Assembly (NCBI GenBank): GCA_937899305.1
Contig: CALDJV010001233.1
Span: forward strand, 1 to 5,700
DNA: 5,700 nucleotides
Source: an uncultured Cytophagaceae bacterium
GTDB lineage: Bacteria; Bacteroidota; Bacteroidia; Cytophagales; Microscillaceae
Direction of reading: 5' to 3'
Below, one piece after another: positions 1-5,700 of the stretch. The position numbers and the translations under genes are program-made. Below the pieces are notes generated by a model. It searched no databases, had not been told where the DNA came from, and saw only the letters and a program-made list of their open reading frames with translations. The first letter of the stretch is position 1. Every line of letters begins with the position of its first letter.

Positions 1-1226
1 ACTGGGTATTTGATAAGTTTCCTAACTCCATGTACAAAAGCTTTTATGAATTAAGCATTGCCAAAAATATACAGGAAGCCGAAAAAGCGGTAAGTCAGTT
101 AAAGGCACCTAGCTTGAACGTAATGTATGGCGATCAGGAGGGTAACATTGCCTGGTGGGCCTGTGCCAAGTTACTCAAAAGAAAACCGGGGGTAGATTCA
201 AAAATGATTATGGATGGTAGCAAAACAAGCAATGAGCCATTGGGTTATTATGACTTTGCTCAAAATCCTCGCGCAATCAATCCTCCAAGTGGGTTTGTAT
301 CCACTGCCAACAACCAAGCCGACAAAGTGGACGGGCAGCTTTATCCTGGCAACTACGTGGCTGGGGTAAGACAACAGCGGTTGATGGACTTGTTTGGTAC
401 CAATAAAAAGTGGAACTACGTAGATATGCAAGACCTCATGATGGACGATACTTCTCCATTGTTTGTGAAAATAAGTAAAGAAGTGCTAAAAGTACTGAAA
501 AATGATCCTGCTCTGTTTAAAACACCTAACCATGCCTATGCTGCTCAGTTACTGAGAGATTGGAAGGGCAAACATTCAACCAAAGCAAAGGCTCCTGTGG
601 TATTTGCCAAGCTACTGTATTACTTGATTAAAAATACGATGGCCGATGAGCTAGGAGAACAACTTTTTGGCGAAATGTTGCCCAAGGGAGGATTTATGAA
701 TGAAATAATATCACGAACCTACCCTAAATTGTTTTTCAAAGAAGCGTCTATTTGGTGGAATAATGTCAACACCAATGAAGGATCAGAAAGCCGACAACAA
801 ATTTTTGCCCAATCATTTGATGATGCGGTACGAGAATTGACCAAACAATATCCCAATACCCAGGATTGGCGCTGGGGAAAGGTACATCAAATTACTTACC
901 TGAATTATACCCAAGATAAGGCATTTACGGTAGGGCCTTTTGAAACGGGTGGGGGAATGGATGTCATTAATAAATTTGGTTTTTCGTTGTCAAACGCCAA
1001 GCTGTATCAAGTGACCGATCAACCATCGCAGAGAATGGTGATAGACTTTTATAGTCGGTCTCGGCGTAGTTTTGGGGTGTTGCCATTGGGTAATTCAGGA
1101 AACCCCAAGAGTATTTTTTACCAAGACCAGGTGACTTTGTATAACAAAGGCAAGATGCGTCGTCAATTGACCAATGAATGGGACATCAAGCGAGGCAGCT
1201 CTTTGTTAAAGTTAAAGGTGAAATGA
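1..1226 (+). CDS. Penicillin acylase family protein, C-terminal part (5' end outside window)
   Basis: The frame is open from the first bases of the window (…W-V-F-D-K-F) to the TGA at 1224-1226, so the true start lies upstream; the Met at position 30 is internal. The product is the C-terminal half of the beta subunit of a penicillin acylase family Ntn hydrolase. Seen in the sequence: the oxyanion-type Asn in SLNVMYGD (codon 117-119), GNIAWW, the NPP-SGF-ANNQ block (about 270-320), the W-RWGKVHQ motif near 868-890, the VGPFETGGG loop, and a late LPLGNSGNPKSIFYQDQ block that matches the family's usual LPxGQSGNxxSPxYxDQ. Over one 72-residue block it is about 64% identical to the complete paralog at 1464-4100 by hand alignment. 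Known for the family: a secreted precursor that cuts itself into alpha and beta chains and hydrolyses amide bonds. The catalytic Ser cannot be seen here, so activity is unproven. Certain as to family, unknown as to substrate. Confidence 0.93.
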   Translation, partial: WVFDKFPNSMYKSFYELSIAKNIQEAEKAVSQLKAPSLNVMYGDQEGNIAWWACAKLLKRKPGVDSKMIMDGSKTSNEPLGYYDFAQNPRAINPPSGFVSTANNQADKVDGQLYPGNYVAGVRQQRLMDLFGTNKKWNYVDMQDLMMDDTSPLFVKISKEVLKVLKNDPALFKTPNHAYAAQLLRDWKGKHSTKAKAPVVFAKLLYYLIKNTMADELGEQLFGEMLPKGGFMNEIISRTYPKLFFKEASIWWNNVNTNEGSESRQQIFAQSFDDAVRELTKQYPNTQDWRWGKVHQITYLNYTQDKAFTVGPFETGGGMDVINKFGFSLSNAKLYQVTDQPSQRMVIDFYSRSRRSFGVLPLGNSGNPKSIFYQDQVTLYNKGKMRRQLTNEWDIKRGSSLLKLKVK

Positions 1227-1463
1227 TTTTTTTTAGGAAGTGTCTTGAGCACTTTTAAACCAATACCTGTGACATTTTACAAATAAATCCGTAGCTTTCA
1301 CACTCTTTTTAGAGTAGCTTGCAAATGGTATGAAAATAGAGTGACAACTTGAAATTTATTTTAGCACCATTTTACTAAGTACTCTGTAAATTAAGTAAAT
1401 CGTAAGATATTTTGTTTACAAAGCACTAAGACTCATCTTGAAACAATTTATAATACAAATAAT
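1227..1463 (+). other. AT-rich intergenic gap and leader of the second acylase gene
   Basis: This gap separates the two acylase genes. The bases before the ATG at 1464 are A/T-rich (ATAATACAAATAAT) with no purine-rich Shine-Dalgarno, as is common in Bacteroidota. A small perfect hairpin (ACTCT-TTTT-AGAGT, 1302-1315) is present, but no T-tract follows it. I found no clean Bacteroidota promoter (TTG, spacer, TAnnTTTG); the nearest is TATTTTG around 1409-1414, one base short. The size of the gap suggests that the downstream gene may have its own promoter, but the sequence does not prove it. Confidence 0.4.
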
Positions 1464-4100
1464 ATGAAGTGGTTTGTCCGAGGATTATTGACTCTTTTGA
1501 TTTTGGTAATGTTGGCGGTAGGGGCGGCTTATTTTTACTTGCAATCTACCAAGCCTCGATACAAGGGTAAAGTAGCTTTGAACGGCTTGAAAAACACTGC
1601 CAAGGTATATTTTGATGCCCATGGAGTACCACACATTAGCGCTGAAAATATGCAAGATGCTTATTTTGCATTGGGCTATGTACACGCACAAGATCGTTTG
1701 TTTCAAATGGATTTGATGCGTAGAATTGGAAGTGGTCGTTTGTCAGAGTTTTTTGGCGAAAAAACCATTGAGAATGATCGTTTTTTGCGCACCTTGGGAC
1801 TAGACCAACACGCAAAGGCCTCGGCCAAGGCTTTTGAACAACACAAAGGAAAACCATTTTATAATGCCGCAGTAGCTTATATGAATGGATTCAATAACTT
1901 TATTGAAAAAGGAAAAACGCCAGTAGAGTATACAATATTGGGAGTAAAGAAAGAAAAACTGACCATTGAAAATATGTTCCATATTATGGGGTATATGGGT
2001 TTTAGTTTTGCGACTGGGCATCGTACCGACCCCTTACTTACCGAATTGAACAAAACACTGGGCAAAGACTACCTAAAAGACCTTCGCATCAACACCGCCG
2101 ATGATTATGTGAAAATCCCGGTAAACTATCCCAAGGCCAATAGTGAGGTCAATACGGGAGACATTGCCCACGCAATTCATAATATTGTGCAAAAAATGCC
2201 CGTTCCAGTATGGTTTGGGAGCAATGGTTGGGTAGTTAGTGGTAAAAACACCCAAAGTGGACAAGTCATGCTTTCCAACGATACTCATATTACTTACGCA
2301 CAACCATCGGTATGGTTTGAAGCTCATATCGAGTATCCAGGCTTTAGTTTTTATGGCAATCATTTGGCCGGTATTCCTTTTGGAGTGGTGGGGCATACCC
2401 GTGATCGAGCCTGGGGACTTACCATGCTTGAGAATGATGACATTGATTTTTATGTAGAAAAGCCCAACCCTCAAAATAACAATCAAGTGTGGGTAGATGA
2501 CCATTGGCAAGACTTGGATGTTCGTCAAGAAGTAATCAAAGTAAAGGGGGGTGACAATGTTCGGTTTAGAGTAAAAACCAGTCGCCATGGACCCTTGATT
2601 CAAGATGTTTTAAAAGGCCTCAAACCCAAACCAAAAACACCTAAAAAAGAACCCAAGAAAAAAGAAAAGAAGGACAAGGATAAAAAAGAAGGCAAAGGCG
2701 GAAAAGCCAAAAAGCCCAAATTCAAGGTGCCCAAACTGAAGGCACTGGGCAAAAAGAAGAAAAAGAAAAAAGAGGAAAAAAATACGGATTCTACGGCCAA
2801 AAAAGGTACTGATAAACCCAAGGTGATCGTTAAGCCAGTTACCCCGGTATCTATTTACTGGGTAATGACCAAGTTCAACAATCGTTCGTTGGAAGCTTTG
2901 TTTAAGATGGCCCATAGCAAAAGCATGGGTGAGGTAGCCGAAGCCGCGGCATTGATTCACTCACCAGGGCTGAACCTCATGTATGGCGACCGGGAAGGAA
3001 ACATTGCCTGGTGGGCAGTTTCGAAACTCATCAAGCGTCGTCCTGATATCCATTCCAAATTCTTTATGGATGGAGCCAGTGGTAAGGACGAACCTTTGGG
3101 GTATTACACCTTTGCCGAGAACCCCAAGTCAGTCAATCCGGAAAGTGGTTTTGTATATTCGGCCAACAACCAACCCGATAAAATGAGTAATGGCCTGTAT
3201 TATCCAGGGTATTATGTGCCTGATTTTAGAGCAGGGCGTATCTATAGTTGGCTTACTCGTACCAGTCGCTGGAATATGAGCCGTATGCAAGGGATGATTA
3301 CCGATGGCACCTCGGTAGTATATCCCCAGGTAGCCCAAGAACTGGTAAAGGTTTTGGAAGCCGACCCCACCCTCAAGGGCAACCAAAAGGCCCAACAGGT
3401 AATTCAAAAACTTAAAGAATGGAAGGGAGGACATAATCTAGGAAGCATTGGAGCAACCATTTACTACAAGTTATTGGCTCATATCTTACAAAAAACTTGT
3501 GAAGATGAAATGGGCGCTCAAAACTTTGATACCTTCATGGATTTGTTTGTGATGCGACGTTCTATCCCTGCCCTGATAAAGAATAAAAACTCGCTTTGGT
3601 GGGACAATATCAGTACGCTTACCCAGAGAGAAACCCGCGCTGATATTTTCAGAGCATCCTTGTTGCAAACCATCAAAGATTATGAGGCGCAGCTGGGCAA
3701 AAAGATTGAAAACTGGCAATGGAAAGAGGTGCATACCCTAGAGCATGGGCATGCGCTCGAGAAAGGAGGATCGATATTGAGAAGGTTGTTTAACGTAGGA
3801 CCCAATGGAGTAATGGGGGGCCACGAAGTAATCAATAACCTGGCATTTAAGCTAGATGCTAAAGCCAAAAAATTCAAGGTAAAAAGTGGTCCTGCCATGC
3901 GGTTGATTGTAGACTTTGGCAACGTAGGTAAATCAGTGAGTGTATTGCCTACTGGCCAGTCAGGAAACTTTATGAGTCCATTTTACAGCGACCAAACTGA
4001 ACTATTCAACACTGGGCGATTCAGACGCATGAATATGTATTCTCGAGACTCTATCAACAAAGCTTTGAAGCCACTGCTGATTTTGAATCCAAAGAAATAA
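1464..4100 (+). CDS. Penicillin acylase family protein (membrane-anchored Ntn amidohydrolase) with Lys-rich insert
   Basis: Complete 878-residue acylase precursor. Residues 1-26 are a signal-anchor (MKWFVR then a hydrophobic run) without a lipobox Cys, so the enzyme should sit in the periplasm, probably tethered to the inner membrane. The alpha region shows VYFDAHGVPHI (48-58), GYVHAQDRLFQMDLMRR (71-87) and GRLSEFFG (91-98). The beta chain should begin at Ser253 in FGSNGWVVSG; this Ser would be nucleophile and N-terminal amine after autocleavage. Counting it as beta-1, His275 falls at beta-23, as in cephalosporin and acyl-homoserine lactone acylases (Gln in E. coli penicillin G acylase), and Asp325/Asp328 fall on the calcium-binding beta-73/beta-76. 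Asn504 (LNLMYGD) fits the oxyanion Asn. Later family blocks are WQWKEVHTLEHGHALE (751-766), FNVGPNGVMGG (776-786) and LPTGQSGNFMSPFYSDQ (828-844). The odd part is residues 387-453, a polylysine stretch absent from typical members. ATG 1464 is chosen because it precedes the signal-anchor directly. Substrate unknown: beta-lactams, acyl-homoserine lactones or other amides are all possible. Confidence 0.95.
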   Translation: MKWFVRGLLTLLILVMLAVGAAYFYLQSTKPRYKGKVALNGLKNTAKVYFDAHGVPHISAENMQDAYFALGYVHAQDRLFQMDLMRRIGSGRLSEFFGEKTIENDRFLRTLGLDQHAKASAKAFEQHKGKPFYNAAVAYMNGFNNFIEKGKTPVEYTILGVKKEKLTIENMFHIMGYMGFSFATGHRTDPLLTELNKTLGKDYLKDLRINTADDYVKIPVNYPKANSEVNTGDIAHAIHNIVQKMPVPVWFGSNGWVVSGKNTQSGQVMLSNDTHITYAQPSVWFEAHIEYPGFSFYGNHLAGIPFGVVGHTRDRAWGLTMLENDDIDFYVEKPNPQNNNQVWVDDHWQDLDVRQEVIKVKGGDNVRFRVKTSRHGPLIQDVLKGLKPKPKTPKKEPKKKEKKDKDKKEGKGGKAKKPKFKVPKLKALGKKKKKKKEEKNTDSTAKKGTDKPKVIVKPVTPVSIYWVMTKFNNRSLEALFKMAHSKSMGEVAEAAALIHSPGLNLMYGDREGNIAWWAVSKLIKRRPDIHSKFFMDGASGKDEPLGYYTFAENPKSVNPESGFVYSANNQPDKMSNGLYYPGYYVPDFRAGRIYSWLTRTSRWNMSRMQGMITDGTSVVYPQVAQELVKVLEADPTLKGNQKAQQVIQKLKEWKGGHNLGSIGATIYYKLLAHILQKTCEDEMGAQNFDTFMDLFVMRRSIPALIKNKNSLWWDNISTLTQRETRADIFRASLLQTIKDYEAQLGKKIENWQWKEVHTLEHGHALEKGGSILRRLFNVGPNGVMGGHEVINNLAFKLDAKAKKFKVKSGPAMRLIVDFGNVGKSVSVLPTGQSGNFMSPFYSDQTELFNTGRFRRMNMYSRDSINKALKPLLILNPKK
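2622..2834 (+). other. Lysine-rich low-complexity insert in the acylase beta subunit
   Basis: Residues 387-457 of the acylase at 1464. About half the residues from 387 to 453 are Lys (33 of 67 by count), mixed with Glu, Asp, Pro and Gly, including a run of seven Lys at 430-436. The insert separates SRHGPLI (373-379) from the beta-strand VSIYWVM (462-468). In E. coli penicillin G acylase, by recall, fewer than a dozen residues join the equivalent segments, so this is an added loop on an otherwise intact fold. The frame stays open and the conserved blocks resume normally afterwards. The lysine codons mix AAA and AAG, and the DNA is a purine-rich tract on the + strand. Confidence 0.88.
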
Positions 4101-4132
4101 CGCTTGAAGAAAGCAAAGTGCATTATTCAAAG

Positions 4133-4172
4133 AACCCTGAATGTCGACATCAATACTTCGATATTCAGGGTT
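4133..4172 (+). terminator. Hairpin terminator after the acylase gene
   Basis: Inverted repeat beginning 32 bases after the TAA of the acylase gene. The arms are 4133-4147 (AACCCTGAATGTCGA) and 4158-4172 (TCGATATTCAGGGTT). They form 15 pairs, all Watson-Crick except one G-U, around a 10-base loop, and the stem runs straight into a T-rich tail (TTGTTTC). Position, stem strength and tail fit an intrinsic terminator for the upstream gene. The tail is not a pure T-run, so efficiency is uncertain. Confidence 0.7.
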
Positions 4173-4222
4173 GTTTCATGGATATAATTCCTTTTATCTT
4201 TTGCCAGAAAAGGCCTTCGTTA

Positions 4223-4380
4223 AGTAACGCTTTCAAAATAAGTGTCGAGATTTTAGTGAAATTACTCAAAGCTAAACAAGGCGCTTTTTGCGCTCGTAGC
4301 AGGGCTACGGGCAATAAAAGGAACGAAGTGTAGCGAAGAGGGATAAAACTAAATCGGACAGTTATTACGAACGCGTTACT
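4223..4380. mobile_element. MITE-like element with imperfect terminal inverted repeats
   Basis: A 158-bp stretch between the terminator and the next gene is bounded by inverted repeats. The left arm is 4223-4257, starting AGTAACGC; the right arm is 4348-4380, ending GCGTTACT. The outer 8 bp match perfectly, and about 28 of 35 positions pair overall with two one-base gaps. The interior holds a GCGC-TTTTT-GCGC hairpin (4281-4293) and a second 8-bp stem, CTCGTAGC/GCTACGGG, with an AGG loop (4293-4311). No transposase is encoded, so if it moves it would need a transposase supplied elsewhere. No clear target-site duplication is visible; the flanks are GTTA on the left and an A-run on the right. 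Alternatives are a REP-like dispersed repeat or a structured leader RNA of the gene at 4418. One reading frame through it gives FCARSRATGNKRNEV, a peptide that I vaguely associate with repeated intergenic sequence in related genomes (recall only). Confidence 0.5.
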
Positions 4381-4394
4381 AAAAAAACGCAATA

Positions 4395-4414
4395 CCCATC
4401 AGGACCCATCAAGA
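4395..4414 (+). repeat. Tandem 10-bp duplication just before a start codon
   Basis: CCCATCAGGA is followed directly by CCCATCAAGA (9 of 10 identical), ending three bases before the ATG at 4418. The first copy contains AGGA, but it lies 13 bases from the ATG, too far for a good ribosome binding site. This may be no more than a chance slippage duplication in the leader. Confidence 0.6.
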
Positions 4415-4417
4415 CCA

Positions 4418-5476
4418 ATGAAATTGATTAAAGTACAAGATTTTACCTTAAATATTGAAGAAAGCATCAAGACTGCTGCCATTGCTACTTCCAACGAATT
4501 GGTGATGTTGATGAGTTCGGGCGCTGTTACCCGTTACAACATCAATACCCATACTTGGGAACCATTGTTTTCAGTAAAAGGAGCGTTTGATCTTGAGGCT
4601 CCTGCTACCATTTATACATTAGACTCCATTGTGGTCATTGTAAATGATTATAAAAGGCACGGCTACGTGCATTACCCTGGTAAGTATGAGGCCCTGCATT
4701 TATGGAGGGGAGACTATTGCGTTGAGGTTTCTTGTTACCCTATAGCTTTGTTTAGAAATGAAGCAGCAGTACCTCACTTGATCTACGGCGAAGATTGGAA
4801 CCACGTTCAAATCATGAACTTGGATACCCGACAAATTCTCACTGCGGCCAAGTCGTTGATAGAAGAAGGTGCTGAGGAAAGACATCTTGAGTATCGCAAA
4901 GAATATGAGGCATACGATGATTCTCCTTGGCCTATTCCTTATGACTATTTTTTTGGCAAGTTGACCATGGCCCCTGATCAAAAGCATTTTTTGAGTGCAG
5001 GCTGGGTATGGGGTTCTTATGATGCATACACAGTATATGACGTTAACCACTTTATCCAAAGTAATCGCATCTCAGAGAAAGCCCTTGGTGGTTGGGAGCA
5101 TTGCAGCAGGGCCACTTGTTGGGTAGATAATGCTACCGTGGCAGTAACTTACGATCCGCACGCAGAAGGAGATGAAGGAGTCACTGAGGAGACGCCCCAG
5201 GAAATACATTTTTATAATATTACTGGCCAGGAGCCATCCTTGGAAAGAAAAATTAAAATTGCCGGAGTAGACTTGGTAAACGCCCAACTTTACTTTAATC
5301 AAGATTTGCAAGCCTTCATTGCTTGTACCAAGCAGAGTGGAGTAGTGGTATGGTCATTAGAGGGAGACAAACTATGGCAGGATGAGACATTGACCCAGGT
5401 TTCCTATTATCCAGATTTAAACCTGTTTTTGAAAGTGGAGGGGCAATTGGTTGTGATGTATCAAATCTTGCCATAG
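4418..5476 (+). CDS. Hypothetical protein, probable beta-propeller (WD40/YVTN-like)
   Basis: I do not recognise a specific family for this 352-residue protein. It has no signal peptide or membrane segment, so it should be cytoplasmic. The sequence is rich in short beta-strand and turn units resembling propeller blades: GAVTRYNINTHTWEPLF (35-51), NHVQIMNLDTRQIL (128-141), KLTMAPDQKHFLSAGWVWG (181-199) with YTVYDV (204-209), EIHFYNITG (262-270), SGVVVWSLEGDKLW (307-320) and a last strand QLVVMYQIL. The middle block resembles the 'SPDGxxLxSAGW' strand seen in WD40-like and quinoprotein-like propellers. An acidic, charged segment (148-168, IEEGAEERHLEYRKEYEAYDD) interrupts the blades and may be a loop or short helix. 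ATG 4418 is the first start in the open frame; there is no Shine-Dalgarno. The gene is separated from the acylases by a terminator and the inverted-repeat element, and the 61-bp repeat array starts 20 bases after its stop. Propellers of this type usually bind partners rather than catalyse, but no role can be assigned. Confidence 0.85.
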   Translation: MKLIKVQDFTLNIEESIKTAAIATSNELVMLMSSGAVTRYNINTHTWEPLFSVKGAFDLEAPATIYTLDSIVVIVNDYKRHGYVHYPGKYEALHLWRGDYCVEVSCYPIALFRNEAAVPHLIYGEDWNHVQIMNLDTRQILTAAKSLIEEGAEERHLEYRKEYEAYDDSPWPIPYDYFFGKLTMAPDQKHFLSAGWVWGSYDAYTVYDVNHFIQSNRISEKALGGWEHCSRATCWVDNATVAVTYDPHAEGDEGVTEETPQEIHFYNITGQEPSLERKIKIAGVDLVNAQLYFNQDLQAFIACTKQSGVVVWSLEGDKLWQDETLTQVSYYPDLNLFLKVEGQLVVMYQILP

Positions 5477-5496
5477 TGGGGGCATTACATAACACC

Positions 5497-5700
5497 CTTA
5501 TCTAGCGCAAGCGTCCGCTTGTAATCAAGTACGTATTGATTAAATACTTATGTACTACTTATCTAGCGCAAGCGTCCGCTTGTGGTCAAGTACGTATTGA
5601 TTAAATACTTATGTACTACTTATCTAGCGCAAGTGTCCGCTTGTGATCAAGTACGTATTGATTAAATACTTATGTACTACTTATCTAGCGCAAGCGTCCG
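5497..5700. repeat. 61-bp tandem repeat array, running off the right edge
   Basis: Three full 61-bp units at 5497-5557, 5558-5618 and 5619-5679, then 21 bases of a fourth (5680-5700). Each starts CTTATCTAGCGCAAGCGTCC and ends TATGTACTA. The units differ only at unit positions 16 (C, C, T, C) and 27-28 (AA, GG, GA). Every unit carries a palindrome, CAAGCG-TC-CGCTTG (positions 12-25), and an AT-rich half with a second short stem, GTATT-GATTA-AATAC. The unit length is not a multiple of three and both strands have stops, so the array is non-coding. Near identity points to recent amplification or ongoing homogenisation. It is not a CRISPR array, because the segments between the palindromes are as conserved as the palindromes. 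The total copy number cannot be seen here. Confidence 0.95.

Noticed and set aside
1238..1256. Possible terminator after the first acylase gene (AAGTG, 7-base loop, CACTTTT).
   Set aside because: The stem has only five pairs, three of them weakly placed, and the T-run is four bases long; too weak to call although the position is right.
1449..1454. TATAAT just before the second acylase gene.
   Set aside because: It lies only nine bases from the ATG with no matching upstream element, and the region is AT-rich enough for chance; Bacteroidota primary promoters do not use this hexamer.
2640..2800. Programmed frameshift at the A-rich runs in the lysine insert.
   Set aside because: The zero frame continues into conserved acylase motifs, and the usual A-AAA-AAG phase is not present in the runs checked; only one A-AAA-AAT site occurs, without a clear downstream structure.
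2600..2960. Long Phe-rich open frames on the - strand opposite the acylase gene.
   Set aside because: They are the antisense of the AAA/AAG lysine codons of the insert; the + strand frame has clear family motifs on both sides.
4171..4203. Bacteroidota-type promoter (TTG at 4171, then TATCTTTTG at 4195) for the gene at 4418.
   Set aside because: The spacing of 21 bases is acceptable, but the -7 element has one base too many, and the TTG lies in the terminator stem; unsupported without transcript data.
4118..4333. Open frame of 71 codons on the + strand between the acylase and the propeller gene.
   Set aside because: It starts inside the terminator region and ends within the inverted-repeat element, has no ribosome binding site, and its composition is explained by those non-coding structures.
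5497..5700. CRISPR array.
   Set aside because: The period is regular, but the whole 61-bp unit is conserved, with no variable spacers, and no cas genes are visible.

Overview
The window reads as chromosomal DNA of a Bacteroidota bacterium, most likely a marine Cytophagales relative such as Microscilla. That guess rests on moderately AT-rich DNA, A-rich leaders without a Shine-Dalgarno sequence, periplasmic penicillin-acylase paralogs in tandem, and intergenic repeats. It is from recall and was not checked by search. All supported genes lie on the + strand.

Layout: positions 1-1226 hold the C-terminal part of a penicillin acylase family (Ntn hydrolase) gene whose start and catalytic serine lie upstream of the window. 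After a 237-bp AT-rich gap comes a complete paralog at 1464-4100 (878 aa). It has an N-terminal membrane anchor, an acylase alpha-subunit region, an intact Ser-Asn autoprocessing and catalytic site, and a very unusual lysine-rich insert of about 70 residues inside the beta subunit. A strong hairpin terminator follows at 4133-4172.

The gap before the next gene holds a 158-bp sequence bounded by long imperfect inverted repeats (4223-4380), best explained as a MITE-like or other dispersed non-coding element. An unrecognised 352-residue cytoplasmic protein with beta-propeller character follows at 4418-5476. From 5497 to the right edge there is an array of 61-bp tandem repeats (three full copies and the start of a fourth), each carrying a small GC-rich hairpin; it runs out of the window.

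The two acylase genes look like a tandem duplication, and they probably act on amide-bonded small molecules in the periplasm; the substrate cannot be read from the sequence. The terminator and the inserted element separate the propeller gene from them, so no shared pathway is claimed. The three features most worth a second look are the polylysine insert, the inverted-repeat element and the 61-bp array.
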